Source of the DNA: Bacteroidota bacterium
GTDB taxonomy: Bacteria > Bacteroidota > Bacteroidia > Flavobacteriales > Flavobacteriaceae
Assembly (NCBI GenBank): GCA_023386255.1
Contig: JAEWKB010000036.1
Span: 1-10,071 of the forward strand
Length of the DNA: 10,071 nt
Direction: 5' to 3'
Shown here: in pieces, positions 1 through 6,715 of the stretch
Position numbering within the stretch: the first letter of the stretch is position 1
Layout: the number at the start of each line of letters is the position of its first letter
The notes under the pieces: model-generated
What the model saw: only the letters and a program-made list of their open reading frames with translations
Databases searched by the model: none
What the model was told of the DNA's origin: nothing
Position numbers and translations under genes: made by a program

Positions 1-39
1 CCTCTCCTTCAATAACCTAAGTAACAAAAAATAACGTTA

Positions 40-348
40 TTATTGTTTATCAGGCCGTGTTGAAGTTTTATTGCTTTTATTCCTGGTGTTTGCTGCTGTG
101 CTGTTATTTCCGGTTGTTGCCGCATCACGCTTGTTAGCTTTCAAGTCTTCCTTTTGCTGTTTTTTCAGTTGGGCATCCTGCCGTGGATTTGCTTCCCGCA
201 TTTCCTGTGCTTCTTCAGCATGCTTCTCTACTTGTTTTTGCGTTACCGGCGGCGGTTGTTGCTGCAGGCGTTCATGTTCTTCCTGTGCCTGTCCGAAAGA
301 TATTGCAGTAAAAGCAAAAAAAGCGGCAATTGTAAATAGCGTTTTCAT
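40..348 (-). CDS. Small exported Gln/Lys-rich protein of unknown function
   Basis: The 102-residue product starts with a clear signal peptide: MKT, then a hydrophobic stretch (about residues 4-18, LFTIAAFFAFTAISF), with probable cleavage close to Gly19-Ala21. The rest is hydrophilic and low in complexity: rich in Gln, Glu and Lys to about residue 75, with a PPP triplet at 32-34, then rich in Asn, Thr and Ser to the end. No cysteine follows the signal, so a lipoprotein is unlikely, and I see no enzymatic motif. It is probably a periplasmic or surface protein. Short exported low-complexity proteins of this kind are common in Flavobacteriaceae, but I cannot name a family. The gene diverges from the HD-domain gene; no strong ribosome binding site precedes the ATG. 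The opposite strand is also open here, but the signal peptide favours this reading. Confidence 0.7.
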   Translation of the reverse strand: MKTLFTIAAFFAFTAISFGQAQEEHERLQQQPPPVTQKQVEKHAEEAQEMREANPRQDAQLKKQQKEDLKANKRDAATTGNNSTAANTRNKSNKTSTRPDKQ

Positions 349-512
349 AAGCAGCGTATTAGTTATATAAAGTTACTTATAATGTTCTAAACCAGTGTGG
401 TTGCAAATCATCATTAACCAATCTTTAACTGTTCCTACAAAAATATTCCGCACAAACAATTATAGCCCGGTTAAAAGTAAGTTTTCATCCCTGCTTCCAC
501 AGGCGTAATTGC

Positions 513-520
513 TATATTTG
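513..520 (+). promoter_or_regulatory. Bacteroidota-type -7 promoter element for the HD-domain gene
   Basis: TATATTTG is a perfect match to the Bacteroidota -7 consensus TAnnTTTG. It lies 15 bases before the GTG at 536, in the gap between divergent genes. No clear TTTG-type -33 element is seen at the expected distance upstream. Transcription would start a few bases after 520, which leaves a very short leader and places the TTG at 509 upstream of the transcript. This is a motif call only. Confidence 0.55.
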
Positions 521-535
521 TTTAAAATTTACAAT

Positions 536-1780
536 GTGAGCCAGTTAAACAAGCTTAAGATACTTAACGACCCAATATACGGTTTCATCTCTATAACCAA
601 CCCGTTGGTGTATGATGTTATTCAGCACCCTTATTTCCAGCGCCTGCGCCGCATTTCACAAATGGGTATGAGCTACCTTGTGTACCCTGGTGCGCACCAT
701 ACGCGCTTTCACCACGCGCTGGGCTGCATGCATATAATGCAGAGGACAATCCAGGTGTTAAAGTTTAAAGGTGTTGAAATATCTGAAGAAGAAGAAAATG
801 CCCTGTGCATAGCTATACTGTTGCATGACATAGGCCACGGGCCGTACAGCCATGCCATGGAGCACAGTATTGTTGAGAACGTTAATCACGAGAGTATTTC
901 GCTCCTGTTCATGAACAGGCTTAATGAAATATTTGAGGGAAGGCTTACCCTCGCCATACAAATATTTAAGGGCGAATACCACCGCAGGTTCATGCTGCAG
1001 CTAATATCGAGCCAGCTGGATATGGACCGCATGGACTACCTTAAGCGCGACAGCTTTTACAGCGGTGTGGCAGAGGGAAACATCAACAGTGAGCGCCTTA
1101 TCCAGATGATGAACGTGCAGGACGATATGCTGGTGATAGAGGAGAAGGGTATTTATTCGGTAGAGAAGTTCCTGGTAGCACGCAGGCTCATGTACTGGCA
1201 GGCCTACCTGCACAAAACGAGTGTAGCTGCCGAGCTGATGCTGGTTAAGATATTAAAGCGTGCCAAAGAGCTTACGCACATGGGTGTAGAACTGGAGAGC
1301 AGTAAGCCATTGCAATTCTTTTTAAACAACAGGATAGAGCTGCAGGATTTTAATGAGAAGGTACTGGACACTTTTGCACAGCTTGATGATTATGATATTA
1401 TGTCGGCATTAAAGGCCTGGCAGCACCATGATGACTATGTGTTGGGCGAACTGTGCAGGATGATAATAAATCGCGACCTGTTAAAAATTCGTATGCATAC
1501 CGAAAAGGTAGATAAAACTAAAGCGGATGAACTGCGGGATATGTTGATGCAGGAGCAGGGACTTACCGAAAAAGAAGCGGCTTACTTTGTATTTAAGGGA
1601 AAAATAAAGAACCAGGCATACAATAAGACCGGCGAACCCATACATATATTAAAGAAAGACCGCACTGTGGAAGATGTGGTTGAAGCATCAGACCAGTTGA
1701 ATTTAAAGGCATTATCTAAGCCCGTAACCAAATATTACCTGTGCTTTCCAAAACAACTTTTGGAAAAAGTAGCTTTTTAA
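536..1780 (+). CDS. HD-domain phosphohydrolase (SAMHD1/dGTPase-like)
   Basis: This 414-residue protein belongs to the HD superfamily of metal-dependent phosphohydrolases, in the group with dNTP triphosphohydrolases such as SAMHD1. Counted from the GTG start, the metal-binding pattern H...HD...D is visible: RFHHALG with His60, LLHDIGHGPYSH with His97-Asp98, and LDMDRMDYLKRD with Asp162/Asp164. The segment near residues 33-60 (PYFQRLRRISQMG ... PGAHHTRFHH) is also typical. The substrate cannot be read from sequence; a dNTP or other nucleotide is likely by family. A longer reading from TTG at 509 would add nine residues (MLYLFKIYN), but it runs through the perfect promoter motif at 513-520. From memory, relatives begin directly before the NKLKI(L/F)NDPIYGF block, so GTG at 536 is preferred. 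lpxD follows after 23 bases with its own promoter motif; the pairing with lpxD is familiar from flavobacterial genomes. Confidence 0.88.
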   Translation: MSQLNKLKILNDPIYGFISITNPLVYDVIQHPYFQRLRRISQMGMSYLVYPGAHHTRFHHALGCMHIMQRTIQVLKFKGVEISEEEENALCIAILLHDIGHGPYSHAMEHSIVENVNHESISLLFMNRLNEIFEGRLTLAIQIFKGEYHRRFMLQLISSQLDMDRMDYLKRDSFYSGVAEGNINSERLIQMMNVQDDMLVIEEKGIYSVEKFLVARRLMYWQAYLHKTSVAAELMLVKILKRAKELTHMGVELESSKPLQFFLNNRIELQDFNEKVLDTFAQLDDYDIMSALKAWQHHDDYVLGELCRMIINRDLLKIRMHTEKVDKTKADELRDMLMQEQGLTEKEAAYFVFKGKIKNQAYNKTGEPIHILKKDRTVEDVVEASDQLNLKALSKPVTKYYLCFPKQLLEKVAF

Positions 1781-1790
1781 TTTAATTTTA

Positions 1791-1798
1791 TATTTTTG
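1791..1798 (+). promoter_or_regulatory. Bacteroidota-type -7 promoter element for lpxD
   Basis: TATTTTTG matches TAnnTTTG perfectly. It lies in the 23-base gap after the HD-domain gene and only 5 bases (TCGGG) before the lpxD ATG. No TTTG-type -33 element is seen at the usual spacing, so strength is uncertain. If used, transcription would start at or very near the ATG. It would allow the lipid A genes to be transcribed independently of the HD-domain gene. Confidence 0.5.
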
Positions 1799-1803
1799 TC
1801 GGG

Positions 1804-2826
1804 ATGAAATTTACAGCAGAACAAATAGCAGGTATTTTGGAAGGCGAGGTAGTGGGTAATCCGCAGGCCAGTGTCTATAAGCTTGCCAAAATAGAGGAAG
1901 GGGTAGAAGGTTCACTTACCTTCCTGGCAAACCCAAAATATCAGCAATATATATATTCTACACAAGCTACTATTACCATTGTAAATAAAACTTTTGAAGC
2001 TGAATCTGCCATAACCACTACACTTATAAAGGTAGAGGATGCTTATAAGGCATTCTCTAAACTTTTGGAATATTACAACCAGGTAAAGCTCATGAAATCG
2101 GGCATAGAGCAGCCATCGGTAGTATCTGAAGGTGTTACCTATGGCGAAGGCCTATACCTTGGCAGTTTCTGCTACATCGGCAAAAATGTAAAAATTGGCA
2201 CAAACGTAAAAATATACCCGAACAGCTTTGTGGGCGATAACGTAACCATAGGCGATAATACTATTTTATTTGCGGGTGTACGCGTATATTCGGAGACAGA
2301 GATAGGTAACGGCTGCACCATTCATTCGGGCTCTATAATAGGATCTGACGGTTTTGGTTTCACGCCAAATGAAGAAGGCGTATACAGCAAAGTGCCGCAA
2401 ATAGGAAATGTAATAATCGAAGACAATGTTGACATTGGTGCCTGTACTACAATAGACAGGGCCACGCTGGGTTCAACAGTTATAAAAAAAGGTGTTAAGC
2501 TTGATAACCAAATACAGATAGCCCATAACGTAGTTATAGGCGAAAATACAGTTATAGCTTCGCAAACAGGTGTTGCAGGCTCCACAAAAATTGGCAAAAA
2601 CTGTATTATTGGCGGTCAGGTTGGTATAGTAGGGCACATTACCATAGGTAATAATGTACGCATACAGGCACAATCGGGCGTTGGCAAGAGTATTCCTGAT
2701 GGCGAGGCGGTACAGGGAAGCCCTGCACTCGGATATTCTGATTTTAACAAGTCATACGTGCACTTCAGGAACCTGCCTAAAATAGTTTCCGATATTGAAG
2801 ACCTTAAACAGCAAAACAAACACTAA
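1804..2826 (+). CDS. lpxD: UDP-3-O-(3-hydroxyacyl)glucosamine N-acyltransferase LpxD
   Basis: LpxD transfers a 3-hydroxyacyl chain from acyl carrier protein to the 2-amino group of UDP-3-O-acylglucosamine, the third step of lipid A synthesis, in the cytoplasm. The 340 residues match the usual family length. The N-terminal uridine-binding domain has LTFLANPKY, with Phe40 and Tyr46 at the positions that stack on uracil in known LpxD structures. A left-handed beta-helix of hexapeptide repeats runs from about residue 105 to 295. Conserved GSDGFGF is at 180-186. The catalytic His is His241 in NQIQIAHNVVIG (E. coli His239), and a second family His is His278 in IVGHITIG (E. coli His276 by alignment). 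A short helical tail (about 310-340) follows. This is the canonical copy of two in the window. lpxC-fabZ follows after 17 bases. No Shine-Dalgarno is seen. Confidence 0.96.
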   Translation: MKFTAEQIAGILEGEVVGNPQASVYKLAKIEEGVEGSLTFLANPKYQQYIYSTQATITIVNKTFEAESAITTTLIKVEDAYKAFSKLLEYYNQVKLMKSGIEQPSVVSEGVTYGEGLYLGSFCYIGKNVKIGTNVKIYPNSFVGDNVTIGDNTILFAGVRVYSETEIGNGCTIHSGSIIGSDGFGFTPNEEGVYSKVPQIGNVIIEDNVDIGACTTIDRATLGSTVIKKGVKLDNQIQIAHNVVIGENTVIASQTGVAGSTKIGKNCIIGGQVGIVGHITIGNNVRIQAQSGVGKSIPDGEAVQGSPALGYSDFNKSYVHFRNLPKIVSDIEDLKQQNKH

Positions 2827-2843
2827 ACTAAAATATACTGATA

Positions 2844-4232
2844 ATGGTTAAACAAACCACCATCAAAAGTGAGATTTCCTTAAAAGGGGTAGGCCTGCAT
2901 ACGGGAAAAGAGGTTACTATGACCTTTAAACCGGCGCCTGTAAATAATGGATACACATTTGTAAGGGTAGATTTAGAAGGGCAGCCTATTGTTGAGGCTG
3001 ATGCCAATTATGTAGTTAATACCCAAAGAGGTACAAACCTTGAAAAGAAAGGTGTAAAAATACAGACATCAGAGCATGTGCTTGCTGCATTTGTAGGTTG
3101 TGATGTTGATAATGTTATCATTGAGCTTGATGCTTCTGAGCCGCCTATTATGGATGGTTCTTCCAAATATTTTGTTGAGGCTATAGAAAAAGCAGGTATT
3201 GAAGAACAGGATGCAGAGCGTAAAGTATATGTAGTTAAGGAAGTGATATCATATACCGATGAGTCTACAGGCAGTGAGATTATTGTAATGCCTGCAGATG
3301 ATTATCAGGTAACTGCTATGGTTGATTTTGGCACCAAAGTTCTTGGTACGCAAAATGCTACGCTTAAAAATATTGGTGAGTTTAAAAGTGAGATTGCCGA
3401 TGCGCGCACCTTTAGTTTCCTACACGAGCTTGAAACATTGCTGAACAATGGCCTTATTAAAGGTGGAGACCTTAACAATGCGATAGTATATGTAGATAAA
3501 GAGATATCTCCAAAAACCATGGAAAGCCTTAAAGTTGCTTTTGGAAAAGAAAGTATTGCAGTAAAACCAAACGGTATACTGGATAACCTTACACTTCATT
3601 ATCCTAATGAGGCAGCACGCCACAAACTCCTTGATGTAGTGGGCGACCTTGCCCTTATAGGCACTAAAATTAAAGGTAAAGTTATAGCTAACAAGCCGGG
3701 TCATTTTGTAAATACCCAGTTTGCTAAGAAACTTCAAAAGATTATAAAGATAGAGCAGCGCAACCAGGTGCCGGTGTATGACCTGCATGCAGAGCCGCTT
3801 AAGGATGTGAACAAGATCATGACCATGCTGCCGCACCGCCCGCCGTTCCTTTTGGTAGATAAGATAATTGAAATGAGCGATAGCCATGTGGTGGGACTTA
3901 AGAATGTGACCATGAACGAGAATTTCTTCGTGGGGCACTTCCCGGGTGCTCCTGTTATGCCTGGCGTTGTTATTATAGAGGCAATGGCGCAAACAGGCGG
4001 TATCCTTATTTTAAGCTCTGTGCCGGATCCTGAAAATTACCTGACCTACTTCATGAAAATAGATAATGTAAGGTTTAAGTATAAGGTGTTGCCGGGCGAT
4101 ACGCTGGTATTTAAGTGTGACCTGCTTTCACCTATACGCCGTGGTATCTGCCACATGCAGGCCAACGCTTATGCTAACGGCAGGCTGGTAGCCGAAGCCG
4201 AACTTATGGCGCAAATTGTCAAAAACAGCTAA
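2844..4232 (+). CDS. lpxC/fabZ: Bifunctional UDP-3-O-acyl-GlcNAc deacetylase / 3-hydroxyacyl-ACP dehydratase (LpxC-FabZ fusion)
   Basis: This is one open frame of 462 residues with two enzymes. Residues 1 to about 305 are LpxC, the zinc deacetylase that commits UDP-3-O-acyl-GlcNAc to lipid A. TSEHVLAAF carries Glu77 and zinc ligand His78, RHKLLDVVGD carries ligands His260 and Asp264, and GHFVN carries His287. Residues about 315-462 are FabZ, which dehydrates 3-hydroxyacyl-ACP in fatty acid synthesis. LPHRPPFLLVDK starts the hot-dog domain, and GHFPGAPVMPGVVIIEA holds catalytic His365 and Glu379, with the 14-residue spacing seen in E. coli FabZ. Both active sites look intact. The fusion is established in Bacteroidota and joins enzymes that draw on the same 3-hydroxyacyl-ACP pool. 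The start ATG lies 17 bases after lpxD, and lpxA follows after 14 bases, so an operon is likely. The FabZ half is visibly richer in G+C than the LpxC half. Confidence 0.96.
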   Translation: MVKQTTIKSEISLKGVGLHTGKEVTMTFKPAPVNNGYTFVRVDLEGQPIVEADANYVVNTQRGTNLEKKGVKIQTSEHVLAAFVGCDVDNVIIELDASEPPIMDGSSKYFVEAIEKAGIEEQDAERKVYVVKEVISYTDESTGSEIIVMPADDYQVTAMVDFGTKVLGTQNATLKNIGEFKSEIADARTFSFLHELETLLNNGLIKGGDLNNAIVYVDKEISPKTMESLKVAFGKESIAVKPNGILDNLTLHYPNEAARHKLLDVVGDLALIGTKIKGKVIANKPGHFVNTQFAKKLQKIIKIEQRNQVPVYDLHAEPLKDVNKIMTMLPHRPPFLLVDKIIEMSDSHVVGLKNVTMNENFFVGHFPGAPVMPGVVIIEAMAQTGGILILSSVPDPENYLTYFMKIDNVRFKYKVLPGDTLVFKCDLLSPIRRGICHMQANAYANGRLVAEAELMAQIVKNS

Positions 4233-4246
4233 AACAACAAGATTGT

Positions 4247-5032
4247 ATGAATCAACCGTTAGCATATGTACATCCGGGCGCCAAGATCGCTAAAAATGTA
4301 GTGATCGAGCCTTTTACAACCATCCATAATAATGTGGAGATAGGCGAGGGTACCTGGATAGGTTCAAACGTTACTATTATGGAAGGCGCCAGGATTGGCA
4401 AAAACTGTAATATATTTCCGGGTGCCGTAATATCTGCAGTGCCTCAGGATCTTAAATTTGGAGGTGAAGAATCGCTTGCAATAATAGGTGATAACTCTAC
4501 TGTACGTGAATGTGTTACTATAAATAGGGGAACTATTGCTTCAGGACAGACACGTATAGGTAAAAACTGCCTTATTATGGCTACGGCGCATATTGCCCAC
4601 GACTGCCATATCGGTGATAATGCTATCATAGTGAACGGAGTTGCCCTTGCAGGGCACGTAACTGTTGGTAATTATGCCATCATTGGCGGCCTTGCTGCAA
4701 TTCATCAGTTCATCAGCATTGGAGACCACGCAATGATTTCGGGAGGTTCACTGGTGCGTAAAGATGTTCCGCCTTACACCAAAGCTGCTAAGGAGCCGCT
4801 TTCTTATGTAGGTATCAATTCGGTAGGATTAAGGAGAAGAGGCTTCACAACCGAAAAAATAAGGGAAATACAGGATATTTACAGGATATTGTACCAAAAG
4901 AATTACAATACTACACAGGCCCTGGGAATAATTGAAGCCGAAATGGAGGCGACGCCCGAGCGCGATGAGATTATCCTGTTCATCAGGAATTCTTCAAGAG
5001 GTGTAATGAAAGGATATACAGGGATATATTAG
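4247..5032 (+). CDS. lpxA: UDP-N-acetylglucosamine O-acyltransferase LpxA
   Basis: LpxA performs the first step of lipid A synthesis: transfer of a 3-hydroxyacyl chain from ACP to the 3-OH of UDP-GlcNAc, in the cytoplasm as a trimer. The 261 residues nearly equal the E. coli length of 262. Hexapeptide repeats of the left-handed beta-helix fill residues about 5-185. The active-site block AHIAHDCHIG has His115 and catalytic His118 (E. coli His122 and His125). GLAAIHQF has His153 (E. coli His160), and DVPPY and GLRRRGF are in their usual places before a helical C-terminal domain. With the constant offset of seven, Gly166 aligns with E. coli Gly173, the acyl-length ruler position; a glycine there is compatible with long 3-hydroxyacyl chains. 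It is the third gene of the lipid A run, 14 bases after lpxC-fabZ and 98 bases before efp. Confidence 0.96.
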   Translation: MNQPLAYVHPGAKIAKNVVIEPFTTIHNNVEIGEGTWIGSNVTIMEGARIGKNCNIFPGAVISAVPQDLKFGGEESLAIIGDNSTVRECVTINRGTIASGQTRIGKNCLIMATAHIAHDCHIGDNAIIVNGVALAGHVTVGNYAIIGGLAAIHQFISIGDHAMISGGSLVRKDVPPYTKAAKEPLSYVGINSVGLRRRGFTTEKIREIQDIYRILYQKNYNTTQALGIIEAEMEATPERDEIILFIRNSSRGVMKGYTGIY

Positions 5033-5040
5033 AAAAATTT

Positions 5041-5081
5041 GTTGTTAGGCTTGTCGCTAAGTCGACAGCCGGCTTAACAAC
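5041..5081 (+). promoter_or_regulatory. Imperfect hairpin between lpxA and efp
   Basis: The outer arms GTTGTTA (5041-5047) and TAACAAC (5075-5081) are perfect complements. The inner arms GGC (5048-5050) with GCC (5068-5070), and TGTCG (5052-5056) with CGACA (5063-5067), continue the stem around the loop CTAAGT. One unpaired T and a GGCT bulge interrupt it. No T-run follows on the plus strand, so this is not a standard intrinsic terminator. It lies 8 bases past the lpxA stop, in the likely efp leader. It could slow polymerase, protect an RNA end or be a processing site. The function is unknown. Confidence 0.45.
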
Positions 5082-5098
5082 AACCGACGTAACAACAA
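5075..5098 (+). repeat. Direct repeat of TAACAACAA in the efp leader
   Basis: TAACAACAA occurs at 5075-5083 and again at 5090-5098, 15 bases apart, in a leader almost free of G and T after 5090. The first copy forms the right arm of the hairpin at 5041-5081. Only one copy can pair with the left arm GTTGTTA (5041-5047) at a time, so two alternative folds are possible. The A-rich, unstructured tail up to the efp ATG may simply help ribosome entry in a genome that makes little use of Shine-Dalgarno sites. Confidence 0.45.
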
Positions 5099-5130
5099 AC
5101 AAAATAACAGAATAAGCAAATAAATAAAAC

Positions 5131-5697
5131 ATGGCAAGTACTTCAGATATCAGAAACGGATTATGTATTAAATTCAATAATGATATATACAAAATAATCG
5201 AATTCCTTCACGTAAAACCGGGTAAAGGCCCTGCTTTTGTAAGGACGAAATTAAAGAGCTTAACTAACGGTAAAGTGCTTGATAACACTTTCTCGGCAGG
5301 CCATAAAATTGAAGATGTAAGGGTAGAAACTCACAAGTTCCAGTTCCTTTACCCTGAAGGTGACCAGTACCATTTTATGCATGTGGAAACATACGAGCAG
5401 ATATCGCTTCACAGGGATATTCTTGATGCTCCGGACCTGTTGAAAGAAGGTGAGAACGTTATGGTAATATGGAACACCGAAACTGATGCGCCATTATCTG
5501 TTGATATGCCTGCATCAGTTATTCTTGAGGTAACGTATGCTGAACCGGGTGTTAAGGGTAACACTGCCACCAATGCTACAAAGCCTGCAAAAGTGGAAAC
5601 AGGTGCATCGGTTAACGTGCCGCTTTTCATTAATGAAGGTGATAAAATTAAGATTGATACCGCTACCGGCCACTACATGGAGCGTGTAAAAGAATAG
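5131..5697 (+). CDS. efp: Translation elongation factor P
   Basis: EF-P binds ribosomes stalled on consecutive prolines and helps form the peptide bond. The length of 188 residues is normal and covers the KOW-like N-terminal domain and two OB-fold domains. The tip loop HVKPGKGPAF places Lys32 at the position of E. coli Lys34, the residue modified by beta-lysylation there. Whether and how it is modified here cannot be read from the window, and no modifying enzyme is present. The C-terminal block GDKIKIDTATGHYMERVKE is the classic EF-P signature. The gene sits between lpxA and the second lpxD-like gene, with 98- and 87-base gaps that both contain hairpins, so its mRNA level may be set separately from its neighbours. 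Confidence 0.97.
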   Translation: MASTSDIRNGLCIKFNNDIYKIIEFLHVKPGKGPAFVRTKLKSLTNGKVLDNTFSAGHKIEDVRVETHKFQFLYPEGDQYHFMHVETYEQISLHRDILDAPDLLKEGENVMVIWNTETDAPLSVDMPASVILEVTYAEPGVKGNTATNATKPAKVETGASVNVPLFINEGDKIKIDTATGHYMERVKE

Positions 5698-5703
5698 TAC
5701 AGT

Positions 5704-5761
5704 GTTGATGGGTTGATAAGTAGATGTGTTTATTATAGCTTCAATTTATCAACCTATTAAC
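5704..5761 (+). promoter_or_regulatory. Long imperfect hairpin between efp and the second lpxD-like gene
   Basis: GGTTGATAA (5711-5719) and TTATCAACC (5746-5754) are a perfect 9-base inverted repeat. Outward pairing continues with two G-U pairs to give a 16-pair stem from 5704-5719 to 5746-5761. The loop is 26 bases (5720-5745). No T-run follows the right arm, so it is not a typical intrinsic terminator. It fills most of the 87-base gap. It could be an mRNA stability or processing element downstream of efp, or a remnant of a repeat family. Confidence 0.5.
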
Positions 5762-5777
5762 TACAAACTAATCAACT
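5750..5777 (+). repeat. Degenerate 7-base tandem repeat before the second lpxD-like gene
   Basis: CAACCTA, TTAACTA, CAAACTA and ATCAACT follow each other without gaps from 5750 to 5777, with a period of exactly seven bases and an AACTA-like core. The reverse-sense units GTTGATG and GGTTGAT (5704-5717), also 7 bases apart, form the opposite hairpin arm. The array ends 7 bases before the ATG at 5785, so it may also provide the A-rich translation start region. Confidence 0.5.
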
Positions 5778-5784
5778 AAGAAAG

Positions 5785-6714
5785 ATGAAGTTTCCCAAAG
5801 TTTATCCTTTAGAGCAGATTGCGGGCATAATAGGGTCTGAATATGTGGGTGATGCTGAGTTTCCGGTGCATGGTATGAACGAGATTCATGTTGTGGAACC
5901 CGGAGATATTGTATTTGTAGATCATCCAAAATATTATGACAAGGCACTACAGTCGGCTGCTACTATTGTTTTAATCAACAAAAAGGTAGATTGTCCTGAA
6001 GGAAAAGCATTGCTCATATCTGACGACCCGTTCAGGGACTTCAATAAACTAACTCGGCACTTTAAACCGTTTCAATCTTCAAATACTTCAATTTCTGCTT
6101 CAGCTGAAATTGGAGAAAGAACTGTTATACAGCCTAATACATTTGTAGGTAATAATGTGAAGATTGGAAAAGATTGCCTTATCCATTCCAATGTCGCTAT
6201 TTATGATAATACCATTATTGGCGATAATGTAATTATACATGCCGGTACCGTTCTTGGTGCTGATGCCTTTTATTATAAAAAGCGTACTGAAGGTTTTGAC
6301 CAGCTGCTTTCGGGCGGAAGGGTTATTATTGAGGATAATGTGGGTATAGGCGCACTTTGTACTATTGATAAAGGCGTTACCGGCGATACTACCATAGGCG
6401 AAGGGACAAAAATGGATAACCAGGTGCATGTGGGGCATGATACTGTTATTGGTAAAAAATGCCTTATTGCAGCACAAACCGGTATTGCGGGATGTGTGGT
6501 TATTGAAGATGAAGTAACCCTTTGGGGGCAGGTGGGCACTACCAGCGGCATAACTATTGGTGCTAAGGCCATAGTCATGGGGCAGACAGGCGTTACAAAA
6601 TCTATAGAGGGTGGAAAGGTGTATTTTGGCACTCCGGTAGAAGAATCGAGGGAGAAGCTGAAGCAGATGGCAAACGTAAAGAGAATACCTGAAATACTGG
6701 AAAAACTGAAATAA
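5785..6714 (+). CDS. Second LpxD-like UDP-glucosamine N-acyltransferase paralogue
   Basis: This 309-residue protein has the full LpxD architecture but is clearly diverged from the copy at 1804-2826. The N-terminal domain keeps IVFVDHPKY, with Phe44 and Tyr50 in the same six-residue spacing as the uracil-stacking pair. Hexapeptide repeats run from about residue 100 to 275. GADAFYYKK (158-166) replaces GSDGFGF, and a short insertion follows. The catalytic His appears as His218 in [12 protein letters not shown]. At the place of the second conserved His (E. coli His276), this protein has Gly255 in TTSGITIG. The C-terminal tail is short, ending in a KIPEI-like helix. It may acylate the same or a related UDP-sugar, with another acyl chain or under other conditions, or it may serve another glycan. 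The NTF2-like gene starts one base after its stop, so the two are translationally close. A third reading, that it is a decaying copy, is less likely because the frame is intact. Confidence 0.85.
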   Translation: MKFPKVYPLEQIAGIIGSEYVGDAEFPVHGMNEIHVVEPGDIVFVDHPKYYDKALQSAATIVLINKKVDCPEGKALLISDDPFRDFNKLTRHFKPFQSSNTSISASAEIGERTVIQPNTFVGNNVKIGKDCLIHSNVAIYDNTIIGDNVIIHAGTVLGADAFYYKKRTEGFDQLLSGGRVIIEDNVGIGALCTIDKGVTGDTTIGEGTKMDNQVHVGHDTVIGKKCLIAAQTGIAGCVVIEDEVTLWGQVGTTSGITIGAKAIVMGQTGVTKSIEGGKVYFGTPVEESREKLKQMANVKRIPEILEKLK

Positions 6715-6715
6715 T

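Noticed and set aside
30..41. Perfect palindrome AATAACGTTATT at the stop of the minus-strand gene, followed on that strand by a T-run
   Set aside because: It has no spare bases for a loop, so only about four weak pairs could form. It is too weak to call an intrinsic terminator.
71..370. Plus-strand open frame of 99 residues opposite the small exported protein, rich in Cys, Phe and Ser
   Set aside because: It is the antisense image of the Gln/Lys-rich gene. The minus strand shows a proper signal peptide and a sensible hydrophilic body, whereas the Cys-rich product looks like a translation artefact.
3420..3992. Minus-strand open frame of 190 residues across the LpxC-FabZ fusion
   Set aside because: It lies wholly within a gene with two intact active sites on the plus strand, and its translation has no recognisable motif. 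It is a shadow of the real frame.
5041..5081. Intrinsic terminator after lpxA
   Set aside because: The hairpin is followed by AACCGACG and A-rich sequence, not by a T-run on the plus strand, so it lacks the second half of a terminator.
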